Below, in pieces: positions 1-7,590 of a DNA stretch of 25,239 bases. The translations under genes and the position numbers were made by a program. The stretch spans positions 1 through 25,239 of the IMG/VR virus record IMGVR_UViG_3300042292_000174; one strand, 5' to 3'. The DNA is from a virus. The notes under the pieces are model-generated. The model ran no database searches and had not been told where the DNA came from. It saw nothing but the letters and a program-made list of their open reading frames with translations. Within the stretch, counting starts at the first letter, position 1. Each line of letters starts with the position of its first letter.

Positions 1-272
1 TTCGTGGTGATATTTTATGTAGACAAAGTATAACTGCTTTTGGAAATTTAAATGCAGGTATAAATGTTTTTGCAACAGAAAGTCTACAAACAACAGGGTA
101 TTTGTCAGTGTTGGGTGTTGGTGGTATTGGAGGTTTATTAACAGCCGGCGCAGCAATAACTGCGACTGGAATTGTCACAGCATCAGATTTTGTTAGTAGT
201 ATAACTACATTCAATACACATACTCACACATCAGCATCACCGGGTTCACCAACTTCTGCACCAATCGCATGA
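1..272 (+). CDS. Baseplate central spike/hub protein, gp5/gpV-like, C-terminal part (5' end cut off)
   Basis: An open frame runs in from the left edge (codons from base 3) and ends at TGA 270-272, giving the last 89 residues. The segment is rich in Gly, Thr, Ala and Ile, as expected of a beta-helical spike shaft. It ends with an FNTHTHT motif followed by a Ser/Pro-rich tail (SASPGSPTSAPIA). Phage spike proteins such as P2 gpV carry a similar HxH near the end, where three chains bind one iron ion at the apex; the same role here is inference. Position directly before gp25 and gp6 supports a hub/spike identity. T4 gp5 itself carries a lysozyme domain, but the region that would show one lies outside the window. 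It could also be another beta-helical baseplate protein. Confidence 0.6.
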   Translation, partial: RGDILCRQSITAFGNLNAGINVFATESLQTTGYLSVLGVGGIGGLLTAGAAITATGIVTASDFVSSITTFNTHTHTSASPGSPTSAPIA

Positions 273-288
273 ACTTAAACAAATCACA

Positions 289-296
289 TATAAATA
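289..296 (+). promoter_or_regulatory. T4-type late promoter element TATAAATA
   Basis: A perfect match to the T4 late promoter core lies in the 28-nt gap before gp25 and ends 4 nt before its ATG. No Shine-Dalgarno sequence is visible between the upstream stop and this ATG. In T4 the element spans about -13 to -6, so a transcript from here would begin at or inside the gp25 start codon. Confidence 0.65.
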
Positions 297-300
297 ACAG

Positions 301-693
301 ATGGCACAATTACAAAAAATATATTCGGATTTAGATTTGAGGTTTACCCCTCAACCTGGAACCAAAGATGTATCGTTATCTTATGACGATCAAGCGGTAA
401 TTCGCTCTATTAAAAATTTGTTATTGACTAAACCCAATGAGAAGTTATGGAACCCAACAATAGGTTCTAATGTTGATGGTCTTTTATTTGAACCGATTAC
501 ACCATTAACGGCGAGTTTGTTACAAGACGAAATAACAAGAACAATAAACAACTGGGAACCACGAGCCAGGATTGCAACTATAGATGTAGTAGCATATCCA
601 GACCAGAATGGTTATAATGTATCGTTATTCTTTTACATAGGAAATAACACTACCCCAACTGGCATTCAACTAGTATTAAAGAGAGCAAGGTAA
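301..693 (+). CDS. 25: Baseplate wedge subunit gp25 (GPW/gp25 family)
   Basis: At 130 residues this matches the usual size of T4 gp25 (about 132). The family's conserved core is visible: an N-terminal YSDLDLRF, a helix with AVIRSIKNLL, the LWNPTIGSNVDGLLFEP stretch and the characteristic NWEPRA segment with the EPR triad near residues 85-90. gp25 joins gp6, gp7 and gp53 in the wedge core and contacts the sheath-initiating end of the baseplate. The only Met is the first residue, so the start is fixed. It has no Shine-Dalgarno sequence and follows a TATAAATA element by 4 nt. It ends 3 nt before gp6, in the same frame. Confidence 0.92.
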   Translation: MAQLQKIYSDLDLRFTPQPGTKDVSLSYDDQAVIRSIKNLLLTKPNEKLWNPTIGSNVDGLLFEPITPLTASLLQDEITRTINNWEPRARIATIDVVAYPDQNGYNVSLFFYIGNNTTPTGIQLVLKRAR

Positions 694-696
694 CAA

Positions 697-2775
697 ATGG
701 CTGGTGCTAATTCACAAATGTCCCTAGTTGGGTTAGATTTTAATACAATTAAAAACAACCTAAAAACATTCCTTCAATCTCAAGATAAGTTTAAAGATTA
801 TAATTTTGAGGGTTCTGGGTTATCCACACTATTAGATGTATTATCGTACAATACACAATATAACGCATTCTATTTGAATATGGTTGCTAATGAAATGTTT
901 CTGGATTCTTCTATTCAGAGATCATCAGTAGTTTCTCATGCAAAAGTATTAGGTTATACACCAAAGTCATATACTGCACCCGGTGCTTATGTAAACATCA
1001 CCACAACTAATACATCAGATTCTAGTGTAACACTACCATCTTATACTAATTTCCTATCAGAATCCGTTGAAGGGGTTAACTATAACTTTTTAACTACCAC
1101 ATCAACCACTGCCGATGTTGTTGAAGGTGTTGCAACCTTTTCTAATATTCTACTTAAACAGGGTCTATCTACCACTTATAGATTTGTTGTTAATGGTACT
1201 ACCAACCCAACCTATACATTTGAATTGCCAGACAATACAATAGACACATCTACCATTCTGGTTACTGTACAACAATCTTCAACAAATACCAGTTATGACA
1301 TATACACAATGTCAGACAGTTATTTGAATATTGATAATACTAGTAGAGTATTCTTTTTGCAAGAATCATTAAATGGAAACTATGAAATAATTTTCGGTGA
1401 TGGACTATTAGGCAAAAAACTAACAGACGGAAACATTGTCAATGTTAGTTATATTATGACACAAGGTAGTTTATCTTCAGGTGCTAATAACTTTACATTA
1501 ATGGATTCTATAAATGGTTTCAATGTAACCAATGTTATTCCAGTAATTGCCGCATATAATGGTAGTGAAAAAGAAACCATTGACTCTATAAAATATCAAT
1601 CACCTAAATCATTTTCTGCACAAAATCGTGCGGTCACAAAAGATGATTATATTACAATCATAAATCAAAACAAAATAGGGTTAACCTTCGATGCAGTAAA
1701 TGTATGGGGCGGTCAAGAAAATGACCCACCAGTATATGGTAAAACCTTTATTTGCATGAAACCTACTAGTGGGTATCTAATAACAGATGCACAAAAAGAA
1801 AAATTGATTCAAGATGTTATTAAACCTTTATCTGTTATGACTGTAGAACCAAGTATTGTTGACCCAGATTATAATTTCATCAAAGTTACCGTTAATGTAA
1901 CATACGACACAAGTAAAACTACATTAAATTCTTCACAGATCAAAAACTTAGTTAAACAAACTATTATAAATTTCGGTAATTCTACATTAAATACATTTAA
2001 TTCTACGTTTGTTCCTAGTGATTTAACTGCATCTATATCCAGTTCAAGTCCTTCAATTGTTGCAAGTGAAGTAACAATACAGTTACAGAAAAAGTTTTAC
2101 CCAAGCATCACCGAAACCAAATCATATAAATTGCATTATGGTGTTCCTATACAAAAGGGTATGTTCCAAAGTGGGGTTAATAGTTCACCGACTCTACAAT
2201 TCGTTGACCCTAATGATTCAACTAAAATTATCACTGGTGTATTGATTGAAGAAATACCTTCCTCTACTGGTGGTATTGAATCTATCTACATTACAAATCC
2301 AGGTTTTAGTTATCTGGTTGCACCAACCGTAACCATTATAGGAAACGGTTCAGGAGCCACCGCAGAAGCAGTTATAGATATTAACGGTTCATTATCTGCA
2401 ATCAATGTTTTAACCCCAGGTAGTGGTTATACCGATGCTCTTGTGCAAATAACTGCACAATCGTATGATACTACTGGACAATCTGGTGCAGCAATTGCCA
2501 ATTTGGAAGGTAAATATGGAACATTGAGAACCTATTACTATAACACACTAAATGCAAAAACTATTCTAAATGCAAATGCAGGTACAATAGATTATATAAA
2601 TGGGGTACTTACTTTAGATTCATTCAACCCTATAGAAGTCGATGATCCATTTGGTAAATTAACCATGTCTGCATCTCCAACAACTTCAATTATTTCATCA
2701 TCTTATAATAGAATTATAACAATAGATCAATACGACCCACAATCAATTGTTGTTAACGTATCTACAAAAAAGTAA
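697..2775 (+). CDS. 6: Baseplate wedge subunit gp6 (baseplate J-like)
   Basis: This 692-residue protein (T4 gp6 is about 660) opens with the gp6 signature: FNTIKNNLKTFL, then GSGLSTLLDVLSYNTQYNAF and NMVANEMFLDSSIQR. A J-like middle region follows, including the segment AQNRAVTKDDYITII near residue 310. gp6 forms the dimeric ring that joins baseplate wedges, bound to gp7 and gp25. Residues about 525-586 hold an insert of two GSGY-type beta half-repeats (GGIESIYITNPGFSY and INVLTPGSGYT) that T4 gp6 does not, to my knowledge, have and that recurs in the three following baseplate proteins. An AAGG Shine-Dalgarno sequence lies 6 nt before the ATG, inside the end of gp25. The stop TAA directly abuts the gp7 ATG. 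Confidence 0.9.
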   Translation: MAGANSQMSLVGLDFNTIKNNLKTFLQSQDKFKDYNFEGSGLSTLLDVLSYNTQYNAFYLNMVANEMFLDSSIQRSSVVSHAKVLGYTPKSYTAPGAYVNITTTNTSDSSVTLPSYTNFLSESVEGVNYNFLTTTSTTADVVEGVATFSNILLKQGLSTTYRFVVNGTTNPTYTFELPDNTIDTSTILVTVQQSSTNTSYDIYTMSDSYLNIDNTSRVFFLQESLNGNYEIIFGDGLLGKKLTDGNIVNVSYIMTQGSLSSGANNFTLMDSINGFNVTNVIPVIAAYNGSEKETIDSIKYQSPKSFSAQNRAVTKDDYITIINQNKIGLTFDAVNVWGGQENDPPVYGKTFICMKPTSGYLITDAQKEKLIQDVIKPLSVMTVEPSIVDPDYNFIKVTVNVTYDTSKTTLNSSQIKNLVKQTIINFGNSTLNTFNSTFVPSDLTASISSSSPSIVASEVTIQLQKKFYPSITETKSYKLHYGVPIQKGMFQSGVNSSPTLQFVDPNDSTKIITGVLIEEIPSSTGGIESIYITNPGFSYLVAPTVTIIGNGSGATAEAVIDINGSLSAINVLTPGSGYTDALVQITAQSYDTTGQSGAAIANLEGKYGTLRTYYYNTLNAKTILNANAGTIDYINGVLTLDSFNPIEVDDPFGKLTMSASPTTSIISSSYNRIITIDQYDPQSIVVNVSTKK
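2269..2454 (+). repeat. GSGY-type beta module inside gp6
   Basis: Two half-repeats of the pattern IxxIxVxxxGxGYxxxPTVxIxGxGSGATA occupy residues about 525-586. The same pattern is found in the gp7, gp8 and DUF4815 proteins of this window. Confidence 0.6.
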
Positions 2776-5604
2776 ATGGCTACTAATTATAACAAAACAT
2801 CGTTACTGATTCCTAGTCAGATTCCTGAATATATTCGGGATGACCCTTCTTATGATAATTTTGTTGCTTTCTTGCAATCATATTATGAATGGTTAGAACA
2901 GGAAGGAAACGTAACAGATAGAGCAAAAAACTTATTAAATTATGCAGATATAGACAAAACTACAGATCAATTTATAAGTTATTTTACCAATGAATTCTTA
3001 CAGTATTTCCCCGAAGAAATTTTAGTAGATAAAAGAACAGCAGTAAAATTTGCAAAGGAATTATATCAATCAAAAGGAACACTATCCGCTTATAAATTAT
3101 TATTCCGTGTATTATATAATTCAGATATAGACATATACTTTACCAAAGATCAAATCCTAAGAGCATCCGATGGTGTTTGGTATATTGAAAGATATATAAA
3201 TTTACTTACAAATGATCTTAGATTTTTAGATACAAAAAACTATAGAATTTTTGGAGAAGAATCTAAGTCATTAGCGACTATTGAAAATTCAGTAGTTGAA
3301 GGTAATAGAATAAAAATATTCATATCAAACCTACAGAGGTCATTCCGTTCTGGTGAATATATCAGAATAGTTAATGATTTCAATCAAGATATTATTATTG
3401 ATGGAGAAAACCTAAGAGCAAAAATCTTAGGTCATGTTTATGAAATTGTAGTTGACTCGAATAATAGAGGAAAATATTATAATGTAGGTGATCCTGTTGT
3501 CGTTTATGGTGGGTTATCTGATGCGAATGGTGTAGGTGCTATAGCAAAAGTAGGTTCAGTAACATCTGGTTCAATTAAATCTATTTCAGTAGTTAATGGT
3601 GGTTATGGTTACAGACCAAACCCAAATACCATTATCAATATAAGCGCACCGGGAACATCAGCGGTAGTAAGTTCAGTAAACACCGATGTTGATAAAACTT
3701 CTTTAGTTAATCTGTTTCCCACTGATAGTATTGAATTACATAAGAATACACAGTTAGGTGCTGTGAGTTATAGTTTTGCAGCATTTAATGCAGCCAATGC
3801 AAACTCTACTTTATTTCAATCATTATCGTTTGTTTCTTTTTCTGCATACCCAATCGCTTCTGTTTTAGTTACAAACAGTGGAAGTCAATTAGCATCATTA
3901 CCAACTATCACCGCTGATTCTATAGTAAATACAGATTACACATATGCATATGTAAAATCACTAGGTATATTAGCAAAACCAATAATACTCAATCCGGGTT
4001 CTGGATATTCATCCGGTGACACTATTAGTATTTCAGGTGGGAGGGGTTATGGTGCATATGCTAATATAACTGTTTCTGGTGGTGAAATCATTGCAGTAGA
4101 TTATGTCAATGGTAGTTCAAATAATTACTGTTTAGGTGGTATGGGTTATACGTCAGATTCACTACCTACTGTATCTATAACCACATCAACTGGTTCAAGT
4201 GGTTCAATCATAATTCCAGGCATATTGGGTGATGGTGCTTCATTCTTACCACAAACTGATGAATTAGGACAAATACAAACTGTTGTGTTAACACAACAAG
4301 GTGAAGATTATGTTGCAACTCCAAATGTATCTTTCAAAGTACAAGACCTTGCAGTTAAAAATATTACTCTTGCGGAAACACCGGAACCAGGTGATATAAT
4401 ATATCAAGGTGTGGATATAGACAACACATCATATATGGCATATGTTGATTCTCTTTTATCAATCAAGAATAATATAAACCCATTAGAGACAGTCTATAGA
4501 TTGAGAGTTTATAATTATTCATCGGCAAATGAATATCCACAAAATATACCAGACCCAAATCAATCAATAAAAATTTACAATAAAACAATAACTGTAAATT
4601 TAACAAATTCTAATGCTGGTGTAGAATCTTATTTCCCATATAACCCAGATTTAAGTGTATTGGGTGTCAATGTATATGCCAAAAATCAACCCACAGCACT
4701 AGGAACTGCAAAATTCTTAAATGGGTTAATCACCAGTGAAGGAAGGTATATCAACACAAAGGGACATTTAAGTTCCTATGATATATTACAGGATGAAAAT
4801 CACAATGATTTCACCTATATGATTATAGTGGAAAAAGAAATTGCCAAATACAGAGAGATGTTATTGAATCTTTTACACCCGGCTGGTTTAAAAGTTCTTG
4901 GTAAGTATTCTATTGTAACCGAATCTAATTTTGACATGCATAATTTTGATTTCACTTATGGTGGTCAACCTCTGAGATATTATGCAAATACTGATACTGC
5001 AACTGCAACCATAGTTGCAGATTTCACCAACAAAAGTAATAATATTATAAAATTCAATAACCTTGCTGGTGCAAACATTGCTGAATTCATAACTGCAAAC
5101 GATACAATAGTTGAATTGATTCCAACTAATGGTCCTAATGTCAAGTCTGAGGTTATATCTGTAAACTATACATCAAATACAGTTGTATTAAATGATAATG
5201 TGTGGTTGACCTTTGCTAACGTTGCATATGTTAATGCAAATACCAACACTATAAATATTGTATCATTAACTGGAACGTATGATTTAATTAATAATGGTGA
5301 TTACAGTGATGCAAATCTACCATTAAAGGATATAGTATTTGCTGGAGACACAATAAAGGTCAATAATGAGACAAAAGTTGTATCTAGTGTAGATTATGCA
5401 AATGGAATAATAACCTTAACTACTAATTTGACAAATAATACGTCATCTAATTTGTCTGTAAATAGAACTGTATTATGTAATTCTTCGCCCGTTTCAGATC
5501 AAGTAATTATATGGCATCTAATAGATTATACCAATATGCCAGTATTAACTGATGGGTACGGCAACAAAATAACAACACAAGACGGTTCACTAATACTCAT
5601 ATAG
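2776..5604 (+). CDS. 7: Baseplate wedge subunit gp7-like, with short N-terminus
   Basis: Residues about 20-135 resemble a central to C-terminal part of T4 gp7 as I remember it: YDNFVAFLQSYYEWLEQ, then LVDKRTAVKFAKELYQSKG and TLSAYKLLFRVLYNSDIDIY (T4 has STKGIEASYKFLFKVLYNEEVEI). A later LLNLLHPAGLKVLG near residues 692-706 resembles the T4 FVHPVGFGF segment. gp7 is the large wedge protein that pairs with a gp6 dimer. The T4 protein is about 1030 residues and carries several hundred residues before this motif, which are missing here. Residues 265-302 and 398-524 are instead GSGY-type beta modules. The ATG follows the gp6 TAA with no gap and no clear Shine-Dalgarno sequence, suggesting translational coupling. 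The fold assignment rests on recall, but the order gp25-gp6-gp7-gp8 agrees. Confidence 0.8.
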   Translation: MATNYNKTSLLIPSQIPEYIRDDPSYDNFVAFLQSYYEWLEQEGNVTDRAKNLLNYADIDKTTDQFISYFTNEFLQYFPEEILVDKRTAVKFAKELYQSKGTLSAYKLLFRVLYNSDIDIYFTKDQILRASDGVWYIERYINLLTNDLRFLDTKNYRIFGEESKSLATIENSVVEGNRIKIFISNLQRSFRSGEYIRIVNDFNQDIIIDGENLRAKILGHVYEIVVDSNNRGKYYNVGDPVVVYGGLSDANGVGAIAKVGSVTSGSIKSISVVNGGYGYRPNPNTIINISAPGTSAVVSSVNTDVDKTSLVNLFPTDSIELHKNTQLGAVSYSFAAFNAANANSTLFQSLSFVSFSAYPIASVLVTNSGSQLASLPTITADSIVNTDYTYAYVKSLGILAKPIILNPGSGYSSGDTISISGGRGYGAYANITVSGGEIIAVDYVNGSSNNYCLGGMGYTSDSLPTVSITTSTGSSGSIIIPGILGDGASFLPQTDELGQIQTVVLTQQGEDYVATPNVSFKVQDLAVKNITLAETPEPGDIIYQGVDIDNTSYMAYVDSLLSIKNNINPLETVYRLRVYNYSSANEYPQNIPDPNQSIKIYNKTITVNLTNSNAGVESYFPYNPDLSVLGVNVYAKNQPTALGTAKFLNGLITSEGRYINTKGHLSSYDILQDENHNDFTYMIIVEKEIAKYREMLLNLLHPAGLKVLGKYSIVTESNFDMHNFDFTYGGQPLRYYANTDTATATIVADFTNKSNNIIKFNNLAGANIAEFITANDTIVELIPTNGPNVKSEVISVNYTSNTVVLNDNVWLTFANVAYVNANTNTINIVSLTGTYDLINNGDYSDANLPLKDIVFAGDTIKVNNETKVVSSVDYANGIITLTTNLTNNTSSNLSVNRTVLCNSSPVSDQVIIWHLIDYTNMPVLTDGYGNKITTQDGSLILI
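3568..4347 (+). repeat. GSGY-type beta modules inside gp7
   Basis: At least three copies are seen: GSIKSISVVNGGYGYRPNPN (residue 265 on), KPIILNPGSGYSSGDTISIS with the following SGGEIIAVDYVNG (398 on), and a degenerate IQTVVLTQQGEDYVATPNVS (about 503 on). They share the spacing of the modules in gp6, gp8 and the DUF4815 protein. Confidence 0.55.
5250..5257 (+). promoter_or_regulatory. Possible internal late promoter TATAAATA
   Basis: A perfect 8-base late promoter word lies inside the gp7 gene, about 355 nt before the fibre gene that starts at 5613. One of only three matches found inside genes, so it may be chance. Its position before a gene that lacks a junction promoter makes it worth noting. 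Confidence 0.3.
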
Positions 5605-5612
5605 GACGAATA

Positions 5613-7583
5613 ATGCCAACTAAAACCATATCACAGTTGCCAGTTTTAACTCAATTAAACGCAAACACTTCAAATACACTTTTCGTTGTAGTAGATATTC
5701 CTTCTGGTGTTGATGGCACAAAATCATTAACCGCTAATGTCTTAGCAAGATGGTTATACGCATATGAAACATTGAATGTAGGTGGAAATGTACTAGTAAC
5801 AGGTAATACTGGTTTAGGTACGGCAACTCCCACACATAAATTACATGTTATAGGTACAACTTCATCTGATAGTTTTATATCTACCGTCGGAGATGGGACT
5901 GCACCACTTGTAGTTTATTCGACTACTCCAGTAGCAAATTTAACTGCTAACACAGTGGTTAATGCTAATCTTTCTGGTGAAGTAACAACCGTGGGGACGG
6001 TCGCAACATTAAATAATGCTTCGGTTATTTCACAGAATTTAACTGGGTTTGTATCTAGTAATGGTGTTATTTCTAGTTCAGACTCTATTATATCATCTAT
6101 CCAAAAATTAGATGGTAATGATGTATTGAATTTAAATACTGCGATGACCTTTGCAAATACCATGAATGTTTGGTTGCAAGCAAATGATGCAGTGACTTTA
6201 AATACTGCAATGAACTATACCAATGACGCTAATACATTCTTGCAAGCAAATGATTTTATAACTTTAAATACTGCAATCAACTATACAAATGCAGCCAATG
6301 TCTTTTTACAGGCAAATGATTTTATAACTTTAAATACTGCTATTAATTACACTAATGCAGCCAATACATTCTTGCAAGCAAATGATTTTATAACTTTAAA
6401 TACTGCTATTAATTACACTAATGCCGCTAATGTTTTCTTACAAGCAAATGATGCAGTTACATTAAATACCGCAATCAATTACACTAATGCAGCTAATGTG
6501 TTCTTACAGGCAAATGACACAATAACTTTAAATAGTGCTAGATCATATACAGATAATGCAAATACATATTTGATTGGTTTAATAAACTATCAAACAACAA
6601 ATAGGTTTTATGTAGACCCTTCTAGAACAGATACTTATACTGCTACCGGTAGTTTAAATAAACCATTCAAAACGGTAGGAGCAGCATTAACCTATATCCA
6701 TGATGGTATAGATAATTCCAGTATTACTAACCCACAAGTTAACCCGATTTATATATCATTAAAAAATTCAACTACTGAAAACATTACCTTAACTAGAGGT
6801 AAAATATTCTTGGTTGGTGAATCTTCTGTACTATATAACCCAATAACAATAAATGGAACCATTACAGTAAATGGCGCCAATACAAGCACCAATGCGATTG
6901 ATGTTAATTATTTTGTACTTAGTGGGTTATCAGTTATCGGAGGGGATAATAATGCATGTATACAAACCTCTGGAAGCAACGCACAGAGTCTATTACTAAA
7001 AGATATTAAAATAAGTGCAAGTGGAAGTACGGGTGTTGGTATATACGCCAATAATACAGGTGTTAGGTCGAGTGATGGTAAATTGTCATTTATCCGTGGT
7101 TCAGATATCATAGTAAGCCATACTGGCACTGGTGATGTTTATTGTTTCAACATAAACAAAGGTACTGCTGAGTTTACTAATGTAGAAACTATCAATGCAA
7201 CACAAGTAGGTGCTGCACAAACTGGTGCAAAATTATCATTTATAGGTAGTCAACTACAAGCAAATGGAGCAACTTGTGTAGAATCATATGGTACTGGTGA
7301 ATTAAACATATTGAATTCATCTATCACAAACACCAGAATTGCAGCTGATACCTACGGTATTTGGTTACATGATAGTGGTTCTCTCGCTATTGTAGACCAA
7401 TGTAGGTTTGATATTAGAGACACGGTGAATTCAGGCAGTCGGGCAGTAAAAGGTGTGTCTGGGTCTATAATAGTTTATTCTAACCTATCATTTGCTGCAA
7501 ACTCAACATATGGAAGCACTAATAATTTATTAGATACCGCAGTAAGTTACTACCTGTTGACTAATTCATTTACAAGAGTATAA
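5613..7583 (+). CDS. Fibre-like protein with 22-residue repeats and beta-helix
   Basis: This is a 656-residue structural protein of likely tail-fibre or spike type. Residues 1-50 (TKTISQLPVL...SLTANVLARWLY) match an N-terminal module common in phage fibres. GNTGLGTATPTHKLHVIG near residues 68-85 is a familiar fibre motif. Residues 170-323 form seven 22-residue repeats. From about residue 330 (RFYVDPSRTDTYTATGSLNK, then PFKTVGAALTYI) the chain reads as a right-handed beta-helix with many short beta turns. An AGGA lies 7 nt before the ATG, overlapping the gp7 stop. Its place between gp7 and gp8 is unlike T4. Whether it sits on the baseplate as a short fibre is inference; the ligand is unknown. 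Confidence 0.7.
   Translation: MPTKTISQLPVLTQLNANTSNTLFVVVDIPSGVDGTKSLTANVLARWLYAYETLNVGGNVLVTGNTGLGTATPTHKLHVIGTTSSDSFISTVGDGTAPLVVYSTTPVANLTANTVVNANLSGEVTTVGTVATLNNASVISQNLTGFVSSNGVISSSDSIISSIQKLDGNDVLNLNTAMTFANTMNVWLQANDAVTLNTAMNYTNDANTFLQANDFITLNTAINYTNAANVFLQANDFITLNTAINYTNAANTFLQANDFITLNTAINYTNAANVFLQANDAVTLNTAINYTNAANVFLQANDTITLNSARSYTDNANTYLIGLINYQTTNRFYVDPSRTDTYTATGSLNKPFKTVGAALTYIHDGIDNSSITNPQVNPIYISLKNSTTENITLTRGKIFLVGESSVLYNPITINGTITVNGANTSTNAIDVNYFVLSGLSVIGGDNNACIQTSGSNAQSLLLKDIKISASGSTGVGIYANNTGVRSSDGKLSFIRGSDIIVSHTGTGDVYCFNINKGTAEFTNVETINATQVGAAQTGAKLSFIGSQLQANGATCVESYGTGELNILNSSITNTRIAADTYGIWLHDSGSLAIVDQCRFDIRDTVNSGSRAVKGVSGSIIVYSNLSFAANSTYGSTNNLLDTAVSYYLLTNSFTRV
6120..6581 (+). 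repeat. Seven tandem 66-nt (22-residue) repeats
   Basis: The unit is DxxTLNTAxNYTNxANxFLQAN. Copies start at 6120, 6186, 6252, 6318, 6384, 6450 and 6516; the first and last are degenerate and the middle five nearly identical. A length of 22 is two hendecads, which fits a trimeric coiled coil or other rod with 11-residue periodicity. Confidence 0.9.
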
Positions 7584-7586
7584 ATA
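7579..7586 (+). promoter_or_regulatory. T4-type late promoter element TATAAATA before gp8
   Basis: A perfect match overlaps the stop codon of the fibre gene (TAA 7581-7583) and ends 4 nt before the gp8 ATG. This is the same spacing as at gp25. No good Shine-Dalgarno sequence lies close to the ATG; the nearest purine run, AAGAG, is about 13 nt away. Confidence 0.65.
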
Positions 7587-7590
7587 AATC

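Noticed and set aside
6120-6581. Direct repeats that might suggest a CRISPR array
   Set aside because: The 66-nt units are contiguous, in frame and without spacers; they are coding repeats of a rod.
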